12,817 nt of DNA from Treponema sp. UBA4328 (GTDB taxonomy: Bacteria > Spirochaetota > Spirochaetia > Treponematales > Treponemataceae): the NCBI GenBank assembly GCA_002394465.1, contig DGTU01000185.1:1-12817 (forward strand), read 5' to 3'. A model generated the notes under the pieces. The model did not search any database, had not been told where the DNA came from, and saw only the letters and a list, made by a program, of their open reading frames with translations. Positions within the stretch are counted from its first letter, which is position 1. Every line of letters starts with the position of its first letter. Of the stretch, positions 5,780 to 12,817 are shown in pieces. A program made the position numbers and the translations under genes.

Positions 5780-7948
5780 TCAGAAGACAAATTCAAATCC
5801 GACTGTAAATTTATCAATCCACTTGTCTTTTGAATTATAGTCCTTTGTGTAGCCTGCAAGAATTCCAAGTTTCTTTATAAAAATATCTGCACTTGCACCA
5901 AATCCGTAGCTTGTTTCCTTATTAATTTTTCCGACTTCACCGAATGCATTAAGTCTCATCCAGTCAGTGAGTTTATAGGTGAAGCCGAGCTGGCCTGCAA
6001 GAGTATATTTCCAGTCAAAATCCCTGATTGCATCTACAAAATTATCTTTTAAATCAATAAGTGCAGATAAATCTCCGGCTTCAGCAGTTCCTGCAATATA
6101 GGTGTAATTCGTAAATCCGAGAGACAGCGTATATCCCAGTGTCTGATAGCTTTCAGATTCTGTTTTGTAATAGTTCCAGGTTGAAGGAATGAGGAACAGT
6201 GCGCCCCAGGTAATGCGTTTTGACTGACGGTCTATCCGCTCCATACGGCTTTTCTGTGCTGCCCGCTTTGAATCAAGTTCTTCTTTTTCGGAAGTTTTCA
6301 TTGCTGTTGTACGCCAGTCAACATCCGTAGCCGGGAAGTATTCAAAGGAATGTTTTTTTGAAGGGGTAACTGTCTTTATGATTTTTCCTGTTGCGAGATT
6401 TTCTATTTCAATTTTTTCAAGTGTAACTGTATAAACGGAAGGCTTTGTGTAATCAGCGGATGAAATCCTGTAGAATGCATGTGCATTCAGATATGGCGTT
6501 GTACTTCTGAAAAGTGCATTGTATTTATCAACAGTTGAATTGTATTTTTCACGGGTTTTTGCAACTACAAGTTCGCTTGAAGAAGGTGCTTTAGATGAGG
6601 TTATTTCTTTGTATGTAAGGCTTCCTTCCTCTGTGTATATGGTTTCGTCTCCGAAATTAAACTGTGCCGTATAAATCCAGCTCTGCCTGTCACCGTCAAA
6701 ATAATCAACATGAAAGATAAAATCCTCATCTTTAATTGAATCAGCCTCAAATTCCTGGGATTCGAGATCCTTAATTCCGCCTGAAATCTGGGAAGCCGTA
6801 ATATCCTGAACCGTGAGATAGTATTCTTCAGTTTCCTTTGCGTATTTTATCTTTGCTTCTTCGTATTTTCTGTCAATTGCAATGACGTCTTTCTGCATTA
6901 TTGTACGGGCAGTTTCGTTCAGGTTTCCGAAGGCATCAACTTCACCTGCTTCAGGCGCCTTGTTCCGGCGTTCTTCCTGTTCCTGAAGTTTAATCTGTTC
7001 AAGACGCCTGTTGTTTGCTTCGATTTTTTCTGCAACAAAGTTTTTATTGTCCCTGAGTATCTGCTTGCGGCTTTCGATTATATTTATCTGATTTTCTATT
7101 GAAAGTGAAGGTGATTTTTTTGAATTAATTTCAGCTGTATATTTTTGTGTTTTAGAAAGGGTTTCTGAAATCCACTGTTTTGTTTCATCCGATCTTTTCT
7201 GGTCGGCGAGCTTTTCATCTTCATCCTGCTGAAGTTTTTTTGTAAGTTTTCTGACCCTTTCTTTTGCCTGTGCAAGCTGTGCTTTAACTTTTTTCTGCGC
7301 ATTTACAGAATTTTCTTTACGTGAAGTTCTGTTGAGCTGAAGGTTAATGTCATCTTCTTCCTGTTTTGCGTCTTCAAGGCTCATTTCCGGCGCCTTCGTA
7401 TTGAGAAGAAGGCGTTCTCCAAGCGGGGTAAGGGTAATGTCTATCTGCGGGAGAAGGTTGAAGACAGCTTCTGAATGGGCGTATTCCAGATATTCATCAC
7501 GTGTCCAGGGAATTGATGATGTATAGCCGTTGATTACCTGATCTTCCTGAATAAGGTGCAGGCTAAGTTCAATTTTATAGCTTTCAGGAGGCTGAGTCCT
7601 GTCAATTATTGTCTTTATGGAAACTGCATATTTAGCATTAACGGCAGCTGCAGCCTCAGCCGGTGTTTTAATTTCCGGATTTTTTGCTGTTATTTTTTTG
7701 TGAGTATCATTATCGTAAAAGTCGATTATCTGATAATTTGAATAAATCTGAAGGTCTGTTATGACGGCCTTGCGAAGTACATCTGCTACATAGAAATCAG
7801 ATCCGTCTTCTCGTCCGTTTTCAACTGTAGATTCATAGACCAGAAGGTTTGAAGATTTTCTGGCATCCTGCTCAAAATAACCTTTTGTACCCTGTGCCCA
7901 GGCTGCAAAGATAAAAACCATAAGAAGCGTAGAAAACACTTTTTTCAT
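5780..7948 (-). CDS. Third tandem paralog: coiled-coil protein with C-terminal outer-membrane-type barrel (722 aa)
   Basis: No known family is recognised. Regions in order: a signal peptide (cleavage after 'AWA', residue 18); an alpha/beta domain at about 33-182 ('NLLVYESTVENG', 'IYSNYQIIDF', 'AKYAVSIKTI', 'LTPLGERLLL'); charged coiled coil at 188-395; a beta-rich domain at 402-547 with 'DYFDGDRQSW' and ending 'TDVDWRT'; a short helical stretch at 550-577; and a C-terminal part at 578-722 of about eight amphipathic strands ('WNYYK', 'GYTLSLGF', 'AEAGDL', 'YGFGASADI') ending in Phe, as outer-membrane barrels do. It pairs closely with the first paralog along its whole length, including the barrel. 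Unlike its neighbours it sits 106 bases after the preceding gene and has its own promoter. A GGAG site (7958-7961) lies 9 bases before ATG. The location in the outer membrane with a periplasmic N-terminus is inferred. Confidence 0.85.
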   Translation of the reverse strand: MKKVFSTLLMVFIFAAWAQGTKGYFEQDARKSSNLLVYESTVENGREDGSDFYVADVLRKAVITDLQIYSNYQIIDFYDNDTHKKITAKNPEIKTPAEAAAAVNAKYAVSIKTIIDRTQPPESYKIELSLHLIQEDQVINGYTSSIPWTRDEYLEYAHSEAVFNLLPQIDITLTPLGERLLLNTKAPEMSLEDAKQEEDDINLQLNRTSRKENSVNAQKKVKAQLAQAKERVRKLTKKLQQDEDEKLADQKRSDETKQWISETLSKTQKYTAEINSKKSPSLSIENQINIIESRKQILRDNKNFVAEKIEANNRRLEQIKLQEQEERRNKAPEAGEVDAFGNLNETARTIMQKDVIAIDRKYEEAKIKYAKETEEYYLTVQDITASQISGGIKDLESQEFEADSIKDEDFIFHVDYFDGDRQSWIYTAQFNFGDETIYTEEGSLTYKEITSSKAPSSSELVVAKTREKYNSTVDKYNALFRSTTPYLNAHAFYRISSADYTKPSVYTVTLEKIEIENLATGKIIKTVTPSKKHSFEYFPATDVDWRTTAMKTSEKEELDSKRAAQKSRMERIDRQSKRITWGALFLIPSTWNYYKTESESYQTLGYTLSLGFTNYTYIAGTAEAGDLSALIDLKDNFVDAIRDFDWKYTLAGQLGFTYKLTDWMRLNAFGEVGKINKETSYGFGASADIFIKKLGILAGYTKDYNSKDKWIDKFTVGFEFVF

Positions 7949-7986
7949 AAAAATAAACTCCAGACTTTTTAAAATTTTATTTTAAA

Positions 7987-8015
7987 ATTATAATGGAGAT
8001 TTTAAAGATTTTAAA
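7987..8015 (-). promoter_or_regulatory. Promoter of the third paralog, with ATTTTAAA repeats
   Basis: On the - strand TTTAAA (8015-8010) and a perfect TATAAT (7992-7987) are 17 bases apart, about 40 bases before the start codon at 7948. ATTTTAAA occurs on the + strand at 7979-7986, 7999-8006 and 8008-8015; two copies flank the -10 and the third covers the -35. Confidence 0.6.
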
Positions 8016-8054
8016 GCAAAAAAGAGGCAGTTTTTGTAATGTTATTCTTATATT

Positions 8055-10292
8055 TTACCAGTCGTTGTCAGCAGCCGATGAAAAATATGTTACCGGATTT
8101 ACTTTGGTTGCGATGCTGAACTTGAATGCATGTTCAGTATTGTAGCTTGATGTATAAATACAGCTGTAACCGCCTGCGGCACAGATATTCTGTGAGAAAG
8201 AATAGTCAAAAGAAATTCCGCCTCCGGCTCCGAGTCCGTTTGTTACAAGTCCTGCTTCAGCAAACATTGAACAGCGGAGTTTTTCAGTGAAATTGTAGTT
8301 ACATCCCAGAAGTGCATCGATCGTCGCAAAATAATCCGTAATGTCGTTTCCGTCTTCATATTTTGAAAGCATTCCTAGATTAAAATTTCCTCCGTAAAAA
8401 ACATTTGGAGTTAATGCCCATGTACCGCTGTATCCGAATGATATTCCAGTCCAGCCGCCTGAAGTATAGATAAAGGATACGTCAGTCGGAATAAAGTTCC
8501 ATGCCGTCATTGTATCCTTTCCTTCCTGAAGTTCTGAATTGCTTTTTATCCATGAAGACGCACCTGAAACTGCTGAGCCTGCAGTATTCTCCGTTGCTGT
8601 CATGAAATTCCTCGTTGAATCAGTGAATTTTCTTCCGCCGGTTTTCCAGTCAACGTCCGTAACCGGATAATATGTATAATCATAGGAATTTTTGAGGGAA
8701 ATTTTCTTTATGCGCTTGGTATCAGTCAGCTTAAAGAATTCAAGTTTTGCGGCACTTACGGTATAAGTTGAAGGTGCAGAAGCTTTTGCCTTGATCCTGT
8801 AATAAACCCTGGCCTGTACGAAATCTCTTGTCGTAGAAAAATAGTTGTCGTAGTTTTCGACATTTGTATTGTACCGCTCGCGAAGGATGTAATCATTCAA
8901 ATCGGGAATTTTTTCTCCGGTGACTTCTTCGTATTTAAGGATTCCTTTTGATGTTAAGAGTTTTGTTCCTGCAAAATCAAAACTTATGCTGAAAACCCAT
9001 CCTTTTTTGTCCCCGTCGTAACTGTCTATCAGGAGATAAACCGATTTGTCTGTGAGCGAATCAGCAGTATATGTTTCACCTTCGAGTGCGCGTATGTCGT
9101 CCGTTATTTTGCTGCGAAGCTGTGCGTTTGTTTCTTCCGTCATGTTGCGGATCTGTGCTTCGTTATCATCCTTCATTTTCTTATAGTCAGAGCGGATCTT
9201 TTCTATGTCATTCATTAAAATCTGACGTCCGGTGTTGTTGAGGCCGTTCGTCTTTGTATCAAGCTCGGCTTTTCTTATCGGCTGATTTTTACGTTCCAGA
9301 ATTTTCTTTTCACATTCTGCGTCGATTGATTTATTGTAATCTTCAATGGTCTTTTGAATTGACATATTGCTTGCCAGAAGGGCTGACTTTTCGTTTTCGA
9401 TTACAGAAATTTTCTGCAGGGGAGTTAGTCCCTGAGTTTTTTTGTTTCGTATTTCACGGGCCTTTTCTTCGACGGACTGCGACATCTTTGAAAGCTGTTC
9501 TTTTGTCTGTGCATCCCTTTTAGCATTTTTCCGGGATTCTTCCATTTTGCGCCGTGAGTTTTCTTCCTGTTTTTTCAGTTCATTTTCAGCATTGATTTTC
9601 TGCTGAAGGAGTATCTGTTTCTGTGCCTGAGCGCGGGTGAAGTCTTCCTCTGTTTTTGAAGAAGATTTTTTGTACTGATTTTCAATTCTTGATAGTTCTG
9701 TGTTAATGGCTTCAAGCTGTTCCTTTAAGTTCTGTGCAGAATAATCCTGACTGCCGTCAAAATTCCTTCCGAGAATCATCTGTTTTCCAGTATTAGTAAG
9801 CTTTACGCCGAGAAGGGGAAGAATTTCTGCTGCAGCTTCATTTGCAGCTTTCTGCAGGTATTCGTCTTCCGTATACCACACAGAAGAAGTGTAGCCGCCT
9901 TCATTTCTTGCGGTTTCTGCATTGTTTACAGAGACAGAGATATTGAATTTTCCGCCTGAGTTTTTTGTCGTTACGATTGAAATGACGGTTTTAGCGTTAT
10001 ATATTTTTCCGGATTCAATCAGGTCTGAAGATTTTTTCTGTATTTTTTTAATGTCTTCTGCCTGTGTTGCATCCAGTACATTCAGGTTCGAATAGCGTGT
10101 AAGAACTGTTTTGAAGGAATCCTTTATTACGGCTGCAATATAATTTTCCGATTTTCCTGCATTTTCTATTGTTGACCTGTAGATGAGTACGTTTTTTCCC
10201 TGACCGCCGTTGCCGGTAAAATATGCGCTCTGGGCATGAAGAAAAGCAGTGCAGAATAAAATTAAAAGAAAAATAGAATGTTTTTTTTGCAT
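8055..10292 (-). CDS. Second tandem paralog with a different barrel-like C-terminus (745 aa)
   Basis: This protein shares the first two-thirds of the paralog plan: a signal peptide (cleavage near residue 20-23), an alpha/beta domain at about 33-175 ('NVLIYRSTIENAG', 'RYSNLNVLD', 'EILPLLGVKLTNTGKQMIL'), a coiled coil at 187-400 including 'GLTPLQKISVIENEK' and 'NTGRQILMNDIEKIR', and the beta-rich domain at 406-550 with 'DSYDGDKKGW', 'ARVYYRIKA' and 'VTDVDWKT'. The C-terminal 195 residues differ: no WNYYK or GYTLSLG motif, but a Gly- and aromatic-rich run ('GGWTGISFGYSGTWALTP', 'LGAGGGISFDYSF') that still looks like a small beta barrel, with a short tail ending in Trp. The start lies 17 bases after the first paralog's stop with an AGGA site, so the two are cotranscribed. 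Codons 2-4 contain a run of eight A. Confidence 0.85.
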   Translation of the reverse strand: MQKKHSIFLLILFCTAFLHAQSAYFTGNGGQGKNVLIYRSTIENAGKSENYIAAVIKDSFKTVLTRYSNLNVLDATQAEDIKKIQKKSSDLIESGKIYNAKTVISIVTTKNSGGKFNISVSVNNAETARNEGGYTSSVWYTEDEYLQKAANEAAAEILPLLGVKLTNTGKQMILGRNFDGSQDYSAQNLKEQLEAINTELSRIENQYKKSSSKTEEDFTRAQAQKQILLQQKINAENELKKQEENSRRKMEESRKNAKRDAQTKEQLSKMSQSVEEKAREIRNKKTQGLTPLQKISVIENEKSALLASNMSIQKTIEDYNKSIDAECEKKILERKNQPIRKAELDTKTNGLNNTGRQILMNDIEKIRSDYKKMKDDNEAQIRNMTEETNAQLRSKITDDIRALEGETYTADSLTDKSVYLLIDSYDGDKKGWVFSISFDFAGTKLLTSKGILKYEEVTGEKIPDLNDYILRERYNTNVENYDNYFSTTRDFVQARVYYRIKAKASAPSTYTVSAAKLEFFKLTDTKRIKKISLKNSYDYTYYPVTDVDWKTGGRKFTDSTRNFMTATENTAGSAVSGASSWIKSNSELQEGKDTMTAWNFIPTDVSFIYTSGGWTGISFGYSGTWALTPNVFYGGNFNLGMLSKYEDGNDITDYFATIDALLGCNYNFTEKLRCSMFAEAGLVTNGLGAGGGISFDYSFSQNICAAGGYSCIYTSSYNTEHAFKFSIATKVNPVTYFSSAADNDW

Positions 10293-10309
10293 TTTTAATA
10301 TTCCTAAAA

Positions 10310-12601
10310 TCAGAAAAGTGTCTGTATGCCGGCAGAAAATTTATTAACCCAGCCGAAGTCTTTTGTATGTTCCCGCTGCCATGATGCAGTGAGCCCATAT
10401 TCCTTGAACGGAATGTCTATGCCTGCACCAAAGCCGTATCCTGTTTTCTTAAAGACTTTTCCTGCCTCTCCCATGAGGTTAATTCTCAGGTGTTCAAATA
10501 CTTTGTAGGTTACTCCGTACTGGAAAGTCAGTGTATAAGTCCAGCCGTCAAAATCTGAAAGCCTTGCATCCATACCGGCATCTTTCTGTTCCCTGATGTA
10601 GTCATATATTCCGCGAAGGTCACCGCCTTCAGCATTTCCTCCGATCCAAAGATAATTTCCAAGACCGAGTGAAAGGGTATAACCTGCCGTCTGAATGTCA
10701 TGCCTTCCGTATTTTTTGTCGAGTTTATAGTAGTTCCATGTCGTCGGGAAAACTGTAAAGCCGCCCCATGAGAATCTTGCTGACTGTATGCTCTGCTGTT
10801 CTTCAAGTTCATTCTGGAGCTGGATGCGTTCAGTCGCTTCCTGTTCTTCCCTGCGCTGAATTGCTGCGGCTTCTTCAATCTGGCTTTTTGTCCTGAAGTC
10901 TACGTTGATTTTCGGTAAGCACTGGTATTCAATCGGTATATTAAGTTCCCGTGTCTTTATTACGGAATTGCTGGTTGCGTTTATGAATTCTATTTTTGTA
11001 AGTATTATGTAATAAAGGGAAGGTAAGGTATAATCTGCTGCCTTAACACGGTAGTAAAGCTTTGCATATACAAACGGAATATTCATCCTGAAAAAACTGT
11101 CATATGAATCTACGGTATCGTAATAGTTATTCCTTGTCTTTTCATCAAGCAGTGCAGATATTGAAGGGGCCTTTTGTGAAGTCATTTCTTTGTATGAAAT
11201 TTTATCAGCCGTTGTGAATATCGTAGTGCCTGCAAAACTGAACGAAATGAAATAGTTCCATGCCTGTGAATCGCCGTCATAATCTTCAATCATGAAATAC
11301 AGGCCGTCTTCTTTGAGGGAATTTGCAGTAAACTTAGAATCCTGAAGGTCTTCCATGTCTGAATCAATTTTTTTTGCAACCCTGTTGTTTGACTTTGAGG
11401 TATTTTTTTCAATTGCTGCGGCATTATTCTCTTTTAATATCTGGTATCTCTGGCGTATGCGGGCAATATCCTGCTCAAGGATTTTACGCCCGGTTTCATT
11501 CAGTTCGCCTGTTGTCTGATCGATTTCTGCCGTTCGTGGAGCAACTTCAAGCCTTGCAGAGATTTCTTTTTGCATTTCAGCATCCCGCAGGGAATTATAT
11601 GCATCTATCTGTTCCTGAACTGCGCTGTGTGCTTCCCAGAGAATCTGTTTTTCAGTTTCAATTACATTGATTTTCTGGGAAACTGTCAGTCCCTTCATTT
11701 TTTCGTCACGGATTTTTGCAGCACGTTTTTCGGCCTTTTCAGTATTTGAATCAATCCAGACCTGGGCTTTTTCAGAACGTTTTTCCTTTGCAGACTGTTC
11801 TTCCTGACGCCTTTTTTCTTCCTCTTTAAGACGCTTTACAGTCTCTTCCGCATTTTTCTGCTGCTGTATGAGAAGCTGTCTTGTTGTTTCAAGCTGAGCT
11901 TTTTTTGCTTCAGCATCCATGGCAGTAAGTTTTTCAAGGGAAACTTTTGACTGTTCAAGTGTAATTGCATTGAGCTGGCGGGTTATTGCATCGTAATCAC
12001 TCTGTGCTGTTTCAAGCGAAACAATAACTGAATTTGAGGTTCCGCTGAGAAGAAGACGCTTTCCTGAAGGCGTTAACTGAACTCCGAGAAGCGGGAGGAT
12101 TTCACATGCAGCTTCCCTTGCGGCAAAACTCAAGTACTGGCTTTCATTCCTTAATACAGTTGAATTAAAGCCGCCGAGCGAGCGTCCGGTTTCAATGTCA
12201 GAAAGTGTTACAGTGAGGCTGTATTTTTTTTCGCCTGAACCTGTCGTTACGAGGGTAGTGGTACTTATGCAGTATTTTGCCTGAAAGAATTTTCCTACCT
12301 GAATCTGATCCTTATCGTCATATTCGGATTTTTCGTATTCCTGCTGTATCTGCTTTATATTCTCTTTTTCTGAAAAGTCGATGACATCGAGATTTGAATA
12401 AACTGCAAGATTATTTACGAGTGCTTTATGGATGTTTTTCGGTATGTATGTGTCTGTACCGTCAGAATTTCCGTTTTCGATTTTTGAACTGTAGACGAGG
12501 ACTTTTTTCCCTTTCCCGCCGTCACCTGAATAATAACCGGCCTGAGAAAAAATGATGGAAGGAATAATTATAAGTAATGCTGCTAAAAATTGTCTTTTCA
12601 T
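10310..12601 (-). CDS. First tandem paralog: coiled-coil protein with C-terminal outer-membrane-type barrel (763 aa)
   Basis: The family is not recognised. The product begins with a signal peptide (cleavage near 'SQA', residue 21) and 'GYYSGDGGKGKKVLVY'. The alpha/beta domain at about 32-185 ('YSNLDVIDF', 'VGKFFQAKYCIS', 'LTVTLSDIETGRSLGG') has the strand-helix order of CsgG/LpoB/TolB-N domains. A highly charged coiled coil follows at 196-415 (for example 'VKRLKEEEKRRQEEQSAKEK'), then a beta-rich domain at 425-570 ('EDYDGDSQAWNYFISFSFAG', 'AKLYYRVKAADYTLPS'), a second short coiled coil at 573-605 and a predicted eight-stranded barrel at 607-763 ending 'IQTLF'. Its best match in the window is the third paralog. 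An AGGA site lies 9 bases before ATG, and a promoter is likely in the 111-base gap after the tRNA genes. Periplasm-facing coiled coils anchored in the outer membrane is the likely topology, but this is inferred. Confidence 0.86.
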   Translation of the reverse strand: MKRQFLAALLIIIPSIIFSQAGYYSGDGGKGKKVLVYSSKIENGNSDGTDTYIPKNIHKALVNNLAVYSNLDVIDFSEKENIKQIQQEYEKSEYDDKDQIQVGKFFQAKYCISTTTLVTTGSGEKKYSLTVTLSDIETGRSLGGFNSTVLRNESQYLSFAAREAACEILPLLGVQLTPSGKRLLLSGTSNSVIVSLETAQSDYDAITRQLNAITLEQSKVSLEKLTAMDAEAKKAQLETTRQLLIQQQKNAEETVKRLKEEEKRRQEEQSAKEKRSEKAQVWIDSNTEKAEKRAAKIRDEKMKGLTVSQKINVIETEKQILWEAHSAVQEQIDAYNSLRDAEMQKEISARLEVAPRTAEIDQTTGELNETGRKILEQDIARIRQRYQILKENNAAAIEKNTSKSNNRVAKKIDSDMEDLQDSKFTANSLKEDGLYFMIEDYDGDSQAWNYFISFSFAGTTIFTTADKISYKEMTSQKAPSISALLDEKTRNNYYDTVDSYDSFFRMNIPFVYAKLYYRVKAADYTLPSLYYIILTKIEFINATSNSVIKTRELNIPIEYQCLPKINVDFRTKSQIEEAAAIQRREEQEATERIQLQNELEEQQSIQSARFSWGGFTVFPTTWNYYKLDKKYGRHDIQTAGYTLSLGLGNYLWIGGNAEGGDLRGIYDYIREQKDAGMDARLSDFDGWTYTLTFQYGVTYKVFEHLRINLMGEAGKVFKKTGYGFGAGIDIPFKEYGLTASWQREHTKDFGWVNKFSAGIQTLF

Positions 12602-12649
12602 ATTAACCGATCCTGAATAAACCTATGGTAATATGATAAAGCATTTTTG

Positions 12650-12655
12650 ATTATA
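12650..12655 (-). promoter_or_regulatory. Likely -10 box of the paralog cluster promoter
   Basis: A perfect TATAAT on the - strand lies about 50 bases before the first paralog's start codon, in the 111-base gap (12602-12712) after tRNA-Val. No good -35 box is seen at 16-18 bases upstream (the best is T-rich). Read-through from the tRNA genes is an alternative source of transcript, because no convincing terminator lies between them. Nothing else is seen in this gap. Confidence 0.4.
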
Positions 12656-12712
12656 TTTAAATGAGTTTGAAAGAAAAACAGTCAGGATTTTTAAGAATGG
12701 ATGGAAAAGTGA

Positions 12713-12785
12713 TGGGCAGTGAGAGACTCGAACTCCCGACAACCTGGGTGTAAACCAGGGGCTCTACCAACTGAGCTAACTGCCC
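12713..12785 (-). tRNA. tRNA-Val (anticodon UAC)
   Basis: A complete 73-base cloverleaf is visible on the - strand: acceptor GGGCAGT / ACTGCCC (12779-12785 with 12714-12720), D arm GCTC...GAGC, anticodon stem CCTGG / CCAGG with loop TTTACAC giving anticodon UAC, a five-base variable loop, and a T arm GGGAG / CTCTC with loop TTCGAGT. The discriminator is A (12713). CCA is not encoded, so it must be added after transcription. Confidence 0.95.
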
Positions 12786-12789
12786 GGTG

Positions 12790-12817
12790 TCGGGATGACA
12801 GGATTCGAACCTGCGAC
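12790..12817 (-). tRNA. 3' end of a second tRNA, probably tRNA-Pro (partial)
   Basis: The - strand shows a T arm GCAGG / CCTGT with loop TTCGAAT, the 3' acceptor strand CATCCCG and discriminator A, without CCA. The rest, including the anticodon, is outside the window. The implied acceptor start CGGGATG, with C1-G72, and the discriminator A suit tRNA-Pro, but identity is not proven. It precedes tRNA-Val by four bases in the same direction, so both are processed from one transcript. Confidence 0.75.

Noticed and set aside
8017..8036. CAAAAA / TTTTTG pairing on the - strand after the second paralog as a terminator
   Set aside because: The stem is six pairs, nearly all A-T, with no clear T tail; it cannot be supported.
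9254..9523. Open frame on the + strand inside the second paralog
   Set aside because: It is antisense to conserved coiled coil, with no ribosome site or recognisable protein features.
10048..10398. Open frame on the - strand spanning the junction of the first two paralogs
   Set aside because: It overlaps both paralogs in another frame, and the paralog frames carry conserved motifs and a signal peptide.

Overview
The window looks like the chromosome of a spirochaete, most likely a host-associated Treponema. The reasons are a stand-alone S4 gene with an unusual short N-terminus, a SPOR protein with a very long acidic linker, several secreted proteins that match no common family, tRNA genes without an encoded CCA, and a moderately AT-rich composition. 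This assignment is inference; no marker gene proves the genus.

Positions 2-2863 (+ strand) hold three overlapping genes for a xanthine dehydrogenase/CO dehydrogenase-type hydroxylase: a molybdopterin-type large subunit cut by the window edge, a two-cluster [2Fe-2S] subunit and an FAD subunit. The iron-sulfur ligands and the ATIGGN flavin motif are kept, but several loops that normally hold the molybdenum cofactor are not recognisable. Positions 3037-3630 encode ribosomal protein S4 (rpsD), with a hairpin-rich leader and a strong terminator. A new promoter then leads to a two-gene envelope unit (3759-5712): a small secreted protein, and a secreted protein joining an RlpA-like barrel to a SPOR domain through an acidic, proline-rich linker. 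It ends at a strong terminator.

The right half (5780-12601, - strand) is the most unusual part: three large paralogous secreted proteins of 763, 745 and 722 residues in tandem. Each has a signal peptide, an N-terminal alpha/beta domain resembling the CsgG/LpoB/TolB-N type, about 200 residues of charged coiled coil, a conserved beta-rich domain with a YDGD-type motif, and a C-terminal segment that looks like a small outer-membrane beta barrel. The first and third share one barrel type and the middle one has another. I do not recognise the family. A plausible reading is a set of outer-membrane proteins whose coiled coils reach into the periplasm. The first two genes are tightly linked; the third has its own good promoter.

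Upstream of this cluster, on the same strand, lie tRNA-Val(UAC) and the 3' end of another tRNA (probably Pro), four bases apart. No insertion sequence, CRISPR array, integrase or broken gene was seen, and no gene-free stretch exceeds 300 bases.
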